The notes below the pieces were generated by a model, which was not told where the DNA came from, did no database searches, and saw nothing but the letters and a program-made list of their open reading frames with translations. This document shows positions 1-7,724 of a stretch of 64,000 bases of DNA, in pieces. Numbering within the stretch: position 1 is the first letter of the stretch; every line of letters starts with the position of its first letter. The position numbers were made by a program, and so were the translations under genes. Source of the stretch: an uncultured Tenacibaculum sp. (GTDB lineage: Bacteria; Bacteroidota; Bacteroidia; Flavobacteriales; Flavobacteriaceae); NCBI RefSeq assembly GCF_947495995.1, contig NZ_CANMAX010000002.1, positions 434,001 through 498,000 of the forward strand, given 5' to 3'.

Positions 1-1442
1 TGGCTATTTTCTTGTCTTTGTTTATGGGAGTAATCCAACTTTCATTAGGATTGTTAAGAGCAGGATTTTTAGTTAATTTTTTATCAAAACCAGTGATTAG
101 TGGATTTACCTCAGGAGCAGCTATAATTATTGGTTTAAGTCAATTAAAACATGTTTTAGGAGTTGATATTCCAAGAAATAATAAAGTACACCAACTACTG
201 TTCAATGTTATTGAAAAGTTTAAAGAAATCAATATTTATACGGTTACCATAGCTACAATAGCTATACTCATCATTCTTCTTATAAAAAAGCTAAATAAGC
301 GTTATCGCATCAATATACCAGGAGCATTGTTAGTGGTTTTATTTGGTATTTTAACTGTATACGGATTAGAATTATATCATTCAGATGTGAAAATTATAGG
401 TGTTGTTCCAGATGGACTTCCCGCTTTTAAAATTCCAAATATTTCTTTACACACTGTAGCTGAATTAACTCCAATAGCAATAACATTAGCTTTAGTAGCA
501 TTCATGGAAGCTATTTCAGTAGCAAAAGCAGTACAAGAGAAGCAGAATGAATATGAAGTATATGCTAATCAAGAGTTAATAGCTTTAGGAACTTCAAATA
601 TTATTGGATCTTTATTTCAATCGTACCCAACAACAGGAGGATTTTCAAGAACAGCTGTAAATGAACAAGCTGGAGCCAAAACAGGTATTTCTTCTATGGT
701 AAGTGCAGTTATTGTTGGTAGCACATTATTATTTTTCACTTCTCTTTTTCACTATTTACCAAATGCTGTTTTAGGAGCCATAATTATGGTGGCTGTTTTT
801 GGTTTGATTGATTTTAAATATCCTGTAGAACTTCTTAAGAAGAGAAAAGATGAATTTGTACTATTGTTAGTCACTTTTTTGATAACAATTTCTGTAGGAA
901 TAACCCAAGGAATAATTCTAGGCATACTTTTCTCATTATTACTTATGGTTTATCGAGTTTCTAAACCTCATATCGCTGTAATTGCGAGAATAGAAGGAAC
1001 GAATTATTATAATAATATAAATCGTTTTCATTCATCTGTAGCTATTAGAAAAGATGTTTTAGGAATACGTATAGATGCACAATTATTCTTCGGAAATACT
1101 ACATTTTTCAAGAAAGCATTGTTAAAAGAAATTAAGCTTAAAGGCAAACATTTAAAATTACTTATCATTAACACAGAGGCAATTAGTTATATCGATAATA
1201 CTGCAGCTAATATGCTGTATAAAATGATACAAGAATTAAAACAAAAGAACATTAAAGTCATGTTTTCTGGAACTACAGGACCAACACGTGATATTTTATT
1301 CAAAAGCGGCATTATAGATATTTTAGGTAAAGAGAATTTATTTTTAAGATCTCATGAAGCTGAAGATTTTTACGATGGAAAACATAATAGAACAGAAAAA
1401 TTTAGAAGTATAGCAGAGCAAACAGAAAGTATTGCGAGTTAA
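1..1442 (+). CDS. SulP family inorganic anion transporter, 5' end cut by window
   Basis: Inner-membrane SulP/SLC26-type transporter for sulfate, bicarbonate or a related anion; the substrate cannot be read from sequence. The visible ~480 residues are strongly hydrophobic, with many membrane segments in the first ~320 residues, then a cytoplasmic STAS domain (about 340-450, including the stretch IINTEAISYIDNTAA). The frame is open back to base 3 and the protein begins inside a membrane segment, so the true start lies upstream; the in-frame TTG at 12 is not a credible start. It lies 23 bp before a persulfide dioxygenase-like gene and heads a cluster of sulfur genes, which favours a sulfur oxyanion, but a bicarbonate role is possible. 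Confidence 0.9.
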   Translation, partial: AIFLSLFMGVIQLSLGLLRAGFLVNFLSKPVISGFTSGAAIIIGLSQLKHVLGVDIPRNNKVHQLLFNVIEKFKEINIYTVTIATIAILIILLIKKLNKRYRINIPGALLVVLFGILTVYGLELYHSDVKIIGVVPDGLPAFKIPNISLHTVAELTPIAITLALVAFMEAISVAKAVQEKQNEYEVYANQELIALGTSNIIGSLFQSYPTTGGFSRTAVNEQAGAKTGISSMVSAVIVGSTLLFFTSLFHYLPNAVLGAIIMVAVFGLIDFKYPVELLKKRKDEFVLLLVTFLITISVGITQGIILGILFSLLLMVYRVSKPHIAVIARIEGTNYYNNINRFHSSVAIRKDVLGIRIDAQLFFGNTTFFKKALLKEIKLKGKHLKLLIINTEAISYIDNTAANMLYKMIQELKQKNIKVMFSGTTGPTRDILFKSGIIDILGKENLFLRSHEAEDFYDGKHNRTEKFRSIAEQTESIAS

Positions 1443-1465
1443 TTTTAATTCATAAAAACACAAAA

Positions 1466-2875
1466 ATGAAGATAGAGCAAATTTATACCGGTTGTTTAGC
1501 ACAAGGTGCATATTATATTGAAAGTGAAGGTGAAGTAGCAATTATAGATCCACTCAGAGATGTGAATCCGTATCTTAAAAGAGCAAAAAAAGATAACGCA
1601 AAAATTAAGTATATTTTCGAAACTCATTTTCATGCTGATTTTGTAAGTGGTCACGTTACTTTAGCAAAAGAAACTCAGGCTCCAATTATTTACGGACCAT
1701 TAGCAAATCCTAGTTTTGATGCTATTATTGCGGAAGACGGACAAACATTTTCTTTAGGGAAAGTTACAATTACAGTACTTCACACACCTGGTCATACTAT
1801 GGAAAGTTCGGTTTTTCTTTTAAAAGATGAAAAAGGTAAAGATCATGCTGTTTTTACCGGGGACACTTTATTTCTTGGAGATGTTGGTCGTCCAGATTTA
1901 GCTCAGAAAAAAGGACACATTACTCAGGAAGATTTGGCCAGTTACCTTTTCGATAGTCTTAGAAACAAAATAATGCCTTTGGCAAACAATGTCATTGTTT
2001 ATCCAGCTCATGGTGCAGGTTCAGCTTGCGGTAAAAATTTAAGCAAAGAAACTGTAGATACACTTGGAAATCAAAAAGCAACGAATTACGCACTTCGAGA
2101 AGATATGACTAGAGAAGAGTTTATTAAAGAAGTTACTGATGGATTATTACCACCACCAAAATATTTTCCAGCAAATGTAAAAATGAATAAAGAAGGTTAT
2201 GAAGATTTTCCAACAATTTTAAAACGAAGTACTAAAGCTTTACATCCGAATGATTTTGAAATAGTTGCGAATAAAAATGAGGCTTTAATTTTAGATGTTC
2301 GCCATCAAAATGATTTTGTAAAAGGACATATTCCTCGTTCAATATTTATTGGCTTAGATGGAGGATTTGCACCTTGGGTTGGGGCATTAATTGTAGATGT
2401 AAATCAGCCAATTTTGTTAGTTACGCCAAATGGAAGAGAAGAAGAAGCTATTGAACGATTATCAAGAGTTGGTTTTGATAATGTTTTAGGTTATTTAGAA
2501 GGAAGTTTTGAATCTTGGAAACACGAAAGTAAAGAATACGATACTATTAGTTCTGTAGAAGCTTCAACGTTAAATAACAAGGAAAATACAGCAGAAATGC
2601 GTATTTTTGATGTACGAAAATCATCAGAATTTTTATCACAACATGTCAAAGAAGCTAAGAATACTCCTTTAGATTATATTAATGATTTTCTGAATGATTT
2701 TCCACAGAAAGAAACCTTTTACATCCATTGTGCTGGAGGTTACAGAAGTGTAATAGCAGCATCAATATTAAAAAGCAGAGGAATTCATAATTTTATTGAT
2801 ATCGCTGGAGGTTTCAAAGCTATAACGGCTACAGAAATGCAAGTGACAGCTTATGTTTGTCCTTCTACACTGTAG
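1466..2875 (+). CDS. MBL-fold hydrolase with two rhodanese domains (persulfide dioxygenase-like)
   Basis: Resembles the ETHE1/CstB group, which oxidises persulfides to sulfite and moves sulfane sulfur. The N-terminal metallo-beta-lactamase domain has the iron-site motif THFHADF (H54, H56, D58), then H63, LHTPGH (H110) and TGDTLF (D133). Two rhodanese-like domains follow, at about 265-355 and 370-465. The second has the Cys loop CAGGYRS and should be active. The first has TPNGREE at the equivalent place and no Cys, so it is probably structural. 469 residues fits the fused form. It sits directly after the SulP gene and before an HMA protein, consistent with a sulfide/thiosulfate detoxification operon. 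The exact substrate is inferred. Confidence 0.9.
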   Translation: MKIEQIYTGCLAQGAYYIESEGEVAIIDPLRDVNPYLKRAKKDNAKIKYIFETHFHADFVSGHVTLAKETQAPIIYGPLANPSFDAIIAEDGQTFSLGKVTITVLHTPGHTMESSVFLLKDEKGKDHAVFTGDTLFLGDVGRPDLAQKKGHITQEDLASYLFDSLRNKIMPLANNVIVYPAHGAGSACGKNLSKETVDTLGNQKATNYALREDMTREEFIKEVTDGLLPPPKYFPANVKMNKEGYEDFPTILKRSTKALHPNDFEIVANKNEALILDVRHQNDFVKGHIPRSIFIGLDGGFAPWVGALIVDVNQPILLVTPNGREEEAIERLSRVGFDNVLGYLEGSFESWKHESKEYDTISSVEASTLNNKENTAEMRIFDVRKSSEFLSQHVKEAKNTPLDYINDFLNDFPQKETFYIHCAGGYRSVIAASILKSRGIHNFIDIAGGFKAITATEMQVTAYVCPSTL

Positions 2876-2895
2876 CAATCTTAAAAATATCCAAC

Positions 2896-3162
2896 ATGAA
2901 AAGTACTATCATAATACAGAATTTAAAATGCTCTGGTTGTTCAAATACAATCGTTAAAAAAGTATCTCAGTTAGAAGCTATTTCTGAGGTAGAAGTAGAT
3001 GTAGATAATTCAACAGTAAGCTTTAATTATTCAAATGAAAGTGATGTTGAAATGGTTAAAAAAACATTATACACATTAGGTTATCCGGAAGAAAATGATC
3101 CAAATTCTATTTCAAGAAAAGTAAAATCATTTATCAGTTGTGCTAACGGAAGAATGAGTTAA
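2896..3162 (+). CDS. Heavy-metal-associated (HMA) domain protein
   Basis: Small cytosolic protein of about 88 residues with one ferredoxin-like HMA fold. The metal-binding motif is CSGC (C12, C15) after a beta strand, as in copper chaperones and P-type ATPase N-termini. I chose ATG 2896, 20 bp after the preceding stop; the frame is also open upstream to 2857, but that would overlap the upstream gene and add a non-HMA leader. A further Cys near the C-terminus (SCANG) is unusual for a plain chaperone. In this sulfur cluster it could handle a thiophilic metal or a persulfide, but nothing in the sequence decides this. Confidence 0.8.
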   Translation: MKSTIIIQNLKCSGCSNTIVKKVSQLEAISEVEVDVDNSTVSFNYSNESDVEMVKKTLYTLGYPEENDPNSISRKVKSFISCANGRMS

Positions 3163-3168
3163 GTTATT

Positions 3169-3810
3169 TTGATTACAGAAGCTTTAAATACTTACTTTCC
3201 AAAACTAGCTAATATGCAAGCTCTCAGAGAAGAGCTTGCTAAAATTAGCAGTATCGTAACTATAGAAAAAGGCACTACTATTTTAAGACAAGGAGAATAT
3301 GTAAAGGTTATTCCTTTATTAACTTCAGGTTTAGTAAAAGTTTTTAAAGAAGAATCTGTTAATGGAAATGAAGTACTTTTATATTACATTAAGCCAGGTG
3401 AAAGCTGTGTAATGTCTGTTACAACGCTTATAAAACAACAAAAAAGTCATGTTAAAGCTGTTTTAGAACAAGATTCTACAATGGTTTTAATTCCTGCAAA
3501 TAAAGCGCTAGAAATCGCTAAAAAGTTTCCAAAATGGAATGAATTCATCTATGATCTTTTTAGTTTAAAATTTGATGAACTACTTGATATCATCGAAGTA
3601 TTAACTTTTTCTACAAAAAATGTACGCTTGCTATCTTATTTGACAAAAGAAGCATCATTAAAAAACACTAAAGTTTTACATAAAACACACCAGCAAATTG
3701 CTTACGATTTAGGTTCTTCTAGAGAAGTAATTTCTAGGTTATTAAAAAAACTAGAAATAGAAGGGCTAATAAAACTAGGCCAAGGTAAAATCACTTTAAC
3801 TTCTGAATAA
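3169..3810 (+). CDS. Crp/Fnr family transcriptional regulator
   Basis: 213 residues. An N-terminal cyclic-nucleotide-binding-like beta barrel (about 25-115) is followed by a dimer helix and a winged helix-turn-helix (about 172-197, HQQIAYDLGSSREVISRLLKK). There is no N-terminal Fnr-type Cys cluster, so it is not an obvious oxygen-sensing Fe-S protein; C80 in PGESC is the one notable Cys. The only early start in frame is TTG 3169; an internal ATG lies at 3214. The gene lies between sulfur oxidation and sulfur transport genes. Two GTRAC-N4-GTYAC palindromes downstream (3820-3833 and 4231-4244) are its likely operators, so it probably activates DUF2892 and the YeeE/YedE pair. Confidence 0.9.
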   Translation: MITEALNTYFPKLANMQALREELAKISSIVTIEKGTTILRQGEYVKVIPLLTSGLVKVFKEESVNGNEVLLYYIKPGESCVMSVTTLIKQQKSHVKAVLEQDSTMVLIPANKALEIAKKFPKWNEFIYDLFSLKFDELLDIIEVLTFSTKNVRLLSYLTKEASLKNTKVLHKTHQQIAYDLGSSREVISRLLKKLEIEGLIKLGQGKITLTSE

Positions 3811-3819
3811 AATTCACTT

Positions 3820-3863
3820 GTGACATTTGTCACTGTATACCGAATTTAACTACAATATTTTTG
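3820..3863 (+). promoter_or_regulatory. Predicted Crp/Fnr-type operator and promoter for the DUF2892 gene
   Basis: Palindrome GTGAC-ATTT-GTCAC at 3820-3833, followed by a perfect Bacteroidota -7 box TATTTTTG at 3856-3863. The palindrome centre is 29.5 bp upstream of the -7 box, close to the class II activator position. A second operator with identical spacing occurs at 4231-4274. Confidence 0.6.
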
Positions 3864-3925
3864 ATATAGAATATGAATTACAAATGAGTTTGTAACAAAA
3901 CTTGTTGTTTTAAATAGATATCAAA

Positions 3926-4132
3926 ATGAAAAAAAATATGAGTGGTTTCGACCGCATTTTTAGAATTGCAATTGCAGTAGTTGTGGGAGTATTATATTCA
4001 CAAGGAATTATTACAGGAATACTAAGTTATATTCTAATTACTGTAGCTTTTGTGTTTTTATTGACAAGTTTTGTAAGTTTTTGTCCATTATATAGACTTA
4101 TAGGTATAAGCACTTGTAAAATAAAAAATTAA
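3926..4132 (+). CDS. DUF2892 (YgaP-type membrane domain) protein
   Basis: 68-residue inner-membrane protein with two hydrophobic segments, beginning MSGFDRIFRIAIA. This matches the DUF2892 family, the domain fused to rhodanese in E. coli YgaP. Two Cys (CPLY and STC) lie near the C-terminal membrane edge. DUF2892 proteins commonly accompany rhodanese and YeeE/YedE genes. It has its own promoter with a putative Crp/Fnr operator and is closed by a hairpin terminator at 4156-4194, so it is probably a single-gene transcript. Its exact role is unknown. Confidence 0.8.
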   Translation: MKKNMSGFDRIFRIAIAVVVGVLYSQGIITGILSYILITVAFVFLLTSFVSFCPLYRLIGISTCKIKN

Positions 4133-4155
4133 ATCGTCCCAAGGAAGCTTGGAAG

Positions 4156-4194
4156 AAGGTAGTTGTAATCTATTGTTACGGCTACCTTTTTTAC
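4156..4194 (+). terminator. Rho-independent terminator after DUF2892
   Basis: Stem AAGGTAG / CTACCTT, extended inward by G-U pairs, then a T-rich run. It separates the DUF2892 transcript from the YeeE/YedE operon. Confidence 0.7.
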
Positions 4195-4230
4195 TTTTAT
4201 AAAGTTAAATTTTCTAGTAAAATAACTAGT

Positions 4231-4274
4231 GTAACCAAAGTTACTTTCAGTACCAATTTAGATGATTTTATTTG
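4231..4274 (+). promoter_or_regulatory. Predicted Crp/Fnr-type operator and promoter for YeeE/YedE genes
   Basis: Palindrome GTAAC-CAAA-GTTAC at 4231-4244, then a near-consensus -7 box TTTATTTG at 4267-4274 (one mismatch to TAnnTTTG). The centre-to-box distance is 29.5 bp, exactly as at 3820-3863. The ATG follows at 4293. Confidence 0.55.
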
Positions 4275-4292
4275 TGACTTCAATACAAAAAT

Positions 4293-4850
4293 ATGGAGTT
4301 TATATTACAATCTTGGCCTTGGTATTTTTCAGGCTTTATGATCGCATTCGTGATGTTTTTACTTCTTATGTTAGATAAGAAATTAGGAATGTCTTCTAAC
4401 CTAAGAACTTTATGTACGATTTGTGGAGCAGGGAAGAAGGTTTCTTTTTTCAGTTTCGATTGGAAAGCACAAAAATGGAATTTAATTGTTGTTTTCGGAG
4501 TTATAGTTGGCGGATATATTGCGTACAATTTTTTAAGTATCAGTACTTCAGCAAACATCAACACTGAAACCATTCAACATTTAAATGCATTAGGATTTAG
4601 AAATGCAGGTAAAAGCTTTTTACCAGAAGAACTATTCGGAATTAGTGCTTTATCAAATTTTAAATCGGTTTTAATCTTAGTTATTGGAGGGTTTTTAGTT
4701 GGTTTTGGTGCAAGATATGCAGGCGGATGTACATCTGGTCATGCAATATCTGGATTAAGTAATTTACAGTTTCCTTCTTTAATTGCTGTTATTGGTTTCT
4801 TCTTAGGTGGGTTATTTATGATTCACATTTTATTTCCTTTAATATTTTAA
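4293..4850 (+). CDS. YeeE/YedE family transporter, first half
   Basis: 185-residue inner-membrane protein of the YeeE/YedE family (DUF395; TsuA-type thiosulfate/sulfur-compound uptake). The signature GARYAGGCTSGHAISG near residues 139-154 contains the key Cys C146. An extra CTIC pair occurs near residue 41. In TsuA the two halves are one polypeptide; here they are two genes separated by 2 bp, as often in Bacteroidota. Together with the following gene it probably forms one channel that imports thiosulfate or a related sulfur compound for the rhodanese/persulfide enzymes upstream. Confidence 0.9.
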   Translation: MEFILQSWPWYFSGFMIAFVMFLLLMLDKKLGMSSNLRTLCTICGAGKKVSFFSFDWKAQKWNLIVVFGVIVGGYIAYNFLSISTSANINTETIQHLNALGFRNAGKSFLPEELFGISALSNFKSVLILVIGGFLVGFGARYAGGCTSGHAISGLSNLQFPSLIAVIGFFLGGLFMIHILFPLIF

Positions 4851-4852
4851 AA

Positions 4853-5266
4853 ATGAGAATAGTATTTTACTTTTTAGTTGGTGTTTTATTTGGAATAACA
4901 CTATTTAAATCAGAAGCAGCTTCTTGGTTTAGAATTTATGAAATGTTTCGATTCGAATCGTTTCACATGTATGGAATTATAGGTACAGCTGTAACTTTAG
5001 GAATTATAATTGTTCAATTAATTAAACGATTAGATATAAATTCATTTTATGGAAAAAAAATAGAAATAAAAGCTAAAGAAAAAAGTATAAAACGATACTT
5101 ATATGGTGGTTTCGTTTTTGGTTTAGGTTGGGCGTTAGCAGGAGCGTGTCCTGGACCAATATTTGTTTTACTTGGAGCTGGATTTACTCCTATAATTATA
5201 GTCGTTTTATCTGCTATAGTTGGAACTTATTGCTATGGTTTATTGAAAGATAGATTACCACATTAA
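4853..5266 (+). CDS. YeeE/YedE family transporter, second half
   Basis: 137-residue membrane protein with the second YeeE/YedE signature, GWALAGACPGPIFVLLGAGF (Cys C99). It starts 2 bp after the first half and is surely co-translated with it. The two Cys motifs would line the pore as in TsuA. The role in thiosulfate or sulfide handling rests on family knowledge and on the neighbouring persulfide dioxygenase and Crp/Fnr genes. Confidence 0.9.
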   Translation: MRIVFYFLVGVLFGITLFKSEAASWFRIYEMFRFESFHMYGIIGTAVTLGIIIVQLIKRLDINSFYGKKIEIKAKEKSIKRYLYGGFVFGLGWALAGACPGPIFVLLGAGFTPIIIVVLSAIVGTYCYGLLKDRLPH

Positions 5267-5273
5267 AGTTGAA

Positions 5274-5300
5274 TAAAACCTGTTTTTTTGATAGGTTTTA
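5274..5300 (+). terminator. Hairpin after YeeE/YedE genes
   Basis: Perfect 8-bp inverted repeat TAAAACCT / AGGTTTTA with an 11-nt T-rich loop, 8 bp after the stop. There is no strong T-tract after it. A competing stem CCTGTTTTT / AAAAACAGG overlaps it. Confidence 0.45.
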
Positions 5301-5411
5301 GTTAAAAACAGGAAAAACACTGTATATGAGCTAACTATATACTATTTGTAAGTTTTTTCATTATGTTTGCTCAACTTTTTTTACAAAATTAGAATAAACA
5401 ATATTTATATA

Positions 5412-5484
5412 TAGATCAATGATCGTTGGGGGAAAAACATGATTATTTGATCAAAAAGCCTACGTTATTTTATCGTAGGCTTTT
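5412..5484 (+). ncRNA. Possible small RNA or leader ending in a terminator
   Basis: In a 540-bp gene-free stretch (5267-5808), a short stem GATCA / TGATC encloses a loop with GGGGGAAA, followed directly by a strong terminator hairpin (GCCTACG / CGTAGGC, 5453-5484). The GGGGGAAA loop is complementary to the C-rich loop TTTCCCCC of the RNA candidate at 5697-5772. No promoter was identified. Confidence 0.35.
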
Positions 5485-5696
5485 GTGGCCTAACTTCACT
5501 TCAAAATTTCAATAAAATTTACTGGAAGAATAGTGTTAATTCCCTTATAAATTTTTTAGTTTGATAATAATAATTGTAATTAATAAAGTATACTGTTAAC
5601 TCCTTAATTATTAATAATTAATTTCTAAAAAGCATTAATAGAAAGGGTGTTTTACCTATAAAGGTAACTTGTTTATTTTCTTATATTTACATCATG

Positions 5697-5772
5697 CTTT
5701 CTTTCCCCCGGATCTTCGCATGAAGATTAGAAAGTCTCTCGAATACATAAAATTATTGAGAGACTTTTTTTT
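5697..5772 (+). ncRNA. Candidate structured small RNA, copy 1
   Basis: Order of elements: CTTTCT (5697-5702), CCCCC (5705-5709), two bases, 6-bp stem ATCTTC / GAAGAT with 4-nt loop (5712-5727), TAGAAAG (5728-5734), terminator stem (TCTCTC / GAGAGA) and T-run. CTTTCT can pair with AGAAAG to close the domain. A second copy at 6621-6690 has the same lengths but different stem bases, so the pairing covaries. It may match a known Bacteroidota RNA motif such as Flavo-1; this was not checked. Confidence 0.5.
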
Positions 5773-5808
5773 GTTTCCATACTTACATTTTTTTACTTTT
5801 AAGAATCT

Positions 5809-6447
5809 ATGGAAAACACATATTTGCAATCATCTTTTTATTTAGATTATGATAATCCTGTAATTCAAGACGTCGTTGAAAATTTTCGTTATTTAAATAC
5901 AGAACAAGAGAAAATAGAACAATTATATCTTTTTGTTAGAGACAATTGGCGTTACAATGCTTATAATATCGGACTCACAGCTAATCATTTTAAAGCAAGT
6001 ACAATAGCCAAGAAAAAAGATGGACATTGCGTTGATAAATCTATTTTATACATCACCTGTTTAAGAGCTTTAAATATTCCTGCTAGATTACGTTTGGCAA
6101 AAGTTTCTAATCATATAGCTATTGAGAAATTAATTGAAAAGCTTGGTAGTAATGAAATTGCTCCACACGGACTTACTGAGGTTTTTTACAATGGAAATTG
6201 GGTTAAATGTTCTCCTGCATTTAATAAAGAGTTATGCGATAAATTTCAAGTAGATGTTTTAGATTTTAATGGAAGTGAAGATTCAGTATTTCAAGAGTTT
6301 AATAATAAAGATCAAAAGTTTATGACTTACCTTGAAGATTACGGAAGTTTTGAAGATGTTCCTTTAGATTTTATCAAAAAAACATTTCAAGATAATTATC
6401 CGAAACTCTATGAAGAATTCAAAAATCAATCTAATATAAGTATTTAA
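5809..6447 (+). CDS. Transglutaminase-like domain protein
   Basis: 212 residues with no signal peptide, so probably cytosolic. The transglutaminase/protease-like core has the catalytic Cys in DGHCVDKS (C74) and His in APHGLTEVFY (H120), with a third polar residue expected in the following strand (SPAFN, about 139; Asn rather than the usual Asp). Family members are cysteine proteases or peptide cyclases; the substrate is unknown. It sits alone between two copies of a structured RNA-like element. The last ~60 residues are acidic and helical. Confidence 0.75.
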   Translation: MENTYLQSSFYLDYDNPVIQDVVENFRYLNTEQEKIEQLYLFVRDNWRYNAYNIGLTANHFKASTIAKKKDGHCVDKSILYITCLRALNIPARLRLAKVSNHIAIEKLIEKLGSNEIAPHGLTEVFYNGNWVKCSPAFNKELCDKFQVDVLDFNGSEDSVFQEFNNKDQKFMTYLEDYGSFEDVPLDFIKKTFQDNYPKLYEEFKNQSNISI

Positions 6448-6620
6448 AATACTTATTTTCAGTAACTTGTTTAAGTTTGTATGTTTTTAATGAAACAAAA
6501 AAATCGTTTTTGATAGGAAAATCACTTTTTCTGATACTAAATTTAAATTTTGTTTTTTATTTCTCTTATTTAGTGTTAAATTTAATTGACAATATTTCAA
6601 TAGATTAGATCAAAATCTAG
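6448..6620. other. Gene-free stretch before second RNA candidate
   Basis: Very A/T-rich. It contains a GTAACTTGTTTA string also found at 5665-5676 upstream of the first RNA candidate. No reading frame or convincing promoter was seen. Confidence 0.4.
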
Positions 6621-6690
6621 TTTTTTAGTCCCCCACGGTTTAGTTGTAAACCTAGAAAGCCTCTTGTAAAATTAAACAAGAGGCTTTTTA
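6621..6690 (+). ncRNA. Candidate structured small RNA, copy 2
   Basis: Same architecture as 5697-5772: TTTTTTAG (6621-6628) able to pair with CTAGAAAG (6652-6659), CCCCC (6630-6634), two bases, stem GGTTTA / TAAACC with a 4-nt loop (6637-6652), TAGAAAG, then terminator stem CCTCTTGT / ACAAGAGG and a T-run. The stems keep their lengths and pairing while the bases differ, which supports a real RNA. Confidence 0.5.
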
Positions 6691-6787
6691 TTTATTCTAA
6701 ACATATTTCTCAAGGCTTACACAATAATGTTTATTTTATTTACAGTAATACAAAATTGACTAGAATTTAGTAAAAATTTACAATCGC

Positions 6788-6842
6788 TGAGAATCGCGTA
6801 TTTAAAAATTCACGATCATTTATACTGTATACTAAATTCTCA
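6788..6842. repeat. 55-bp dispersed intergenic repeat, copy 1
   Basis: Begins TGAGAAT and ends ATTCTCA (terminal inverted repeat). A second copy of the same length lies at 25029-25083; the two are about 70% identical by eye over 65 bp. Confidence 0.5.
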
Positions 6843-6944
6843 GAAATTAGAGTTTTTTGACAACTTATCAATCTTTCTTATAAGTTAATTTATCAGTATA
6901 ATTTTTTGTGATACATATTAAAAACATTTCTTCCAAGAGATATT

Positions 6945-6952
6945 TATTTTTG
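6945..6952 (+). promoter_or_regulatory. Promoter -7 box (TATTTTTG)
   Basis: Perfect TAnnTTTG box. Transcription should start near 6958, so the in-frame TTG at 6956 cannot be the start of the following gene; TTG 6977 is more likely. Confidence 0.5.
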
Positions 6953-6976
6953 TAATTGTATTTTAAATCCTCAAAC

Positions 6977-7576
6977 TTGTTAGAAAAAAAACGAGAATTA
7001 GTTCAAAAACAATTTATAGAAACAGATTATTTTATATTCTGTTTGGAAGGTGTAAATGACGTAGAAATTGACATTGTTACTGACACTCAAAAAAAGTTAG
7101 AAGAATTAACAATGGATTATGGAATTACTAGTATTCATAAAACTTGTGATACCATAGAAGATCTAGAAAATAGTTTGAACGCATTAGTTTTAGATGATCA
7201 TAATTTCAAGAATTATGAAATCATTTATCTAGTTATGACTGGCGAAGCCAATAGTATTTGTTTAAACGATTATTATTATAGTTTACAAGAAATTGCTGAG
7301 ATTTTTGAAGGAAGACTTAACGATAAAATATTACATTTTTCTAATGCTAAAGTACTTGATCTAGATGAAGAAGAAGCTCAATATTTTTTAGATATTACTG
7401 GAGCTAAAGCGATTTCAGGTTACGGATACGAATTCAATGGAATATCTAGCGCAAATCTCGATAAAGTATTCTTTAATTTGTTTAATGAAGATGATGATAT
7501 GTTTGAAGTTGTAGAAAAACTACACCAAAAACACTACAAGTTATGTAAATTATTAGATTTCAGGTTATACTACTAG
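6977..7576 (+). CDS. DUF6642-like protein, apparently without catalytic residues
   Basis: About 200 residues, cytosolic, acidic. The pattern FIFCLEGVND ... YEIIYLVMTGEANSI ... YYSLQEIAEIFEG ... ILHFSNAKVLDLD ... FLDITGAKAISGYGYE matches, from memory, the DUF6642 family. Active-looking relatives carry a His-Gly in the central strand and a Cys in the GSC turn, a caspase/CHAT-like layout. Here those places read TGE and FSN, so a peptidase activity looks lost. The start is uncertain: no ATG is available, TTG 6977 lies downstream of the predicted promoter, and the frame is open from 6956. No clear functional neighbour. Confidence 0.6.
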   Translation: MLEKKRELVQKQFIETDYFIFCLEGVNDVEIDIVTDTQKKLEELTMDYGITSIHKTCDTIEDLENSLNALVLDDHNFKNYEIIYLVMTGEANSICLNDYYYSLQEIAEIFEGRLNDKILHFSNAKVLDLDEEEAQYFLDITGAKAISGYGYEFNGISSANLDKVFFNLFNEDDDMFEVVEKLHQKHYKLCKLLDFRLYY

Positions 7577-7724
7577 ATTAACAACTTTTTAACTACACTA
7601 ATTTATACTAAATCCTTTTACGCTATTTAAATTTGTTTCAGAGAAAAGAAAATTTTAAAACTTTATTCTCTTATATAATATCGCTATATCAAATTTTAAT
7701 TGATATGCTGAAATTTAGATATGA

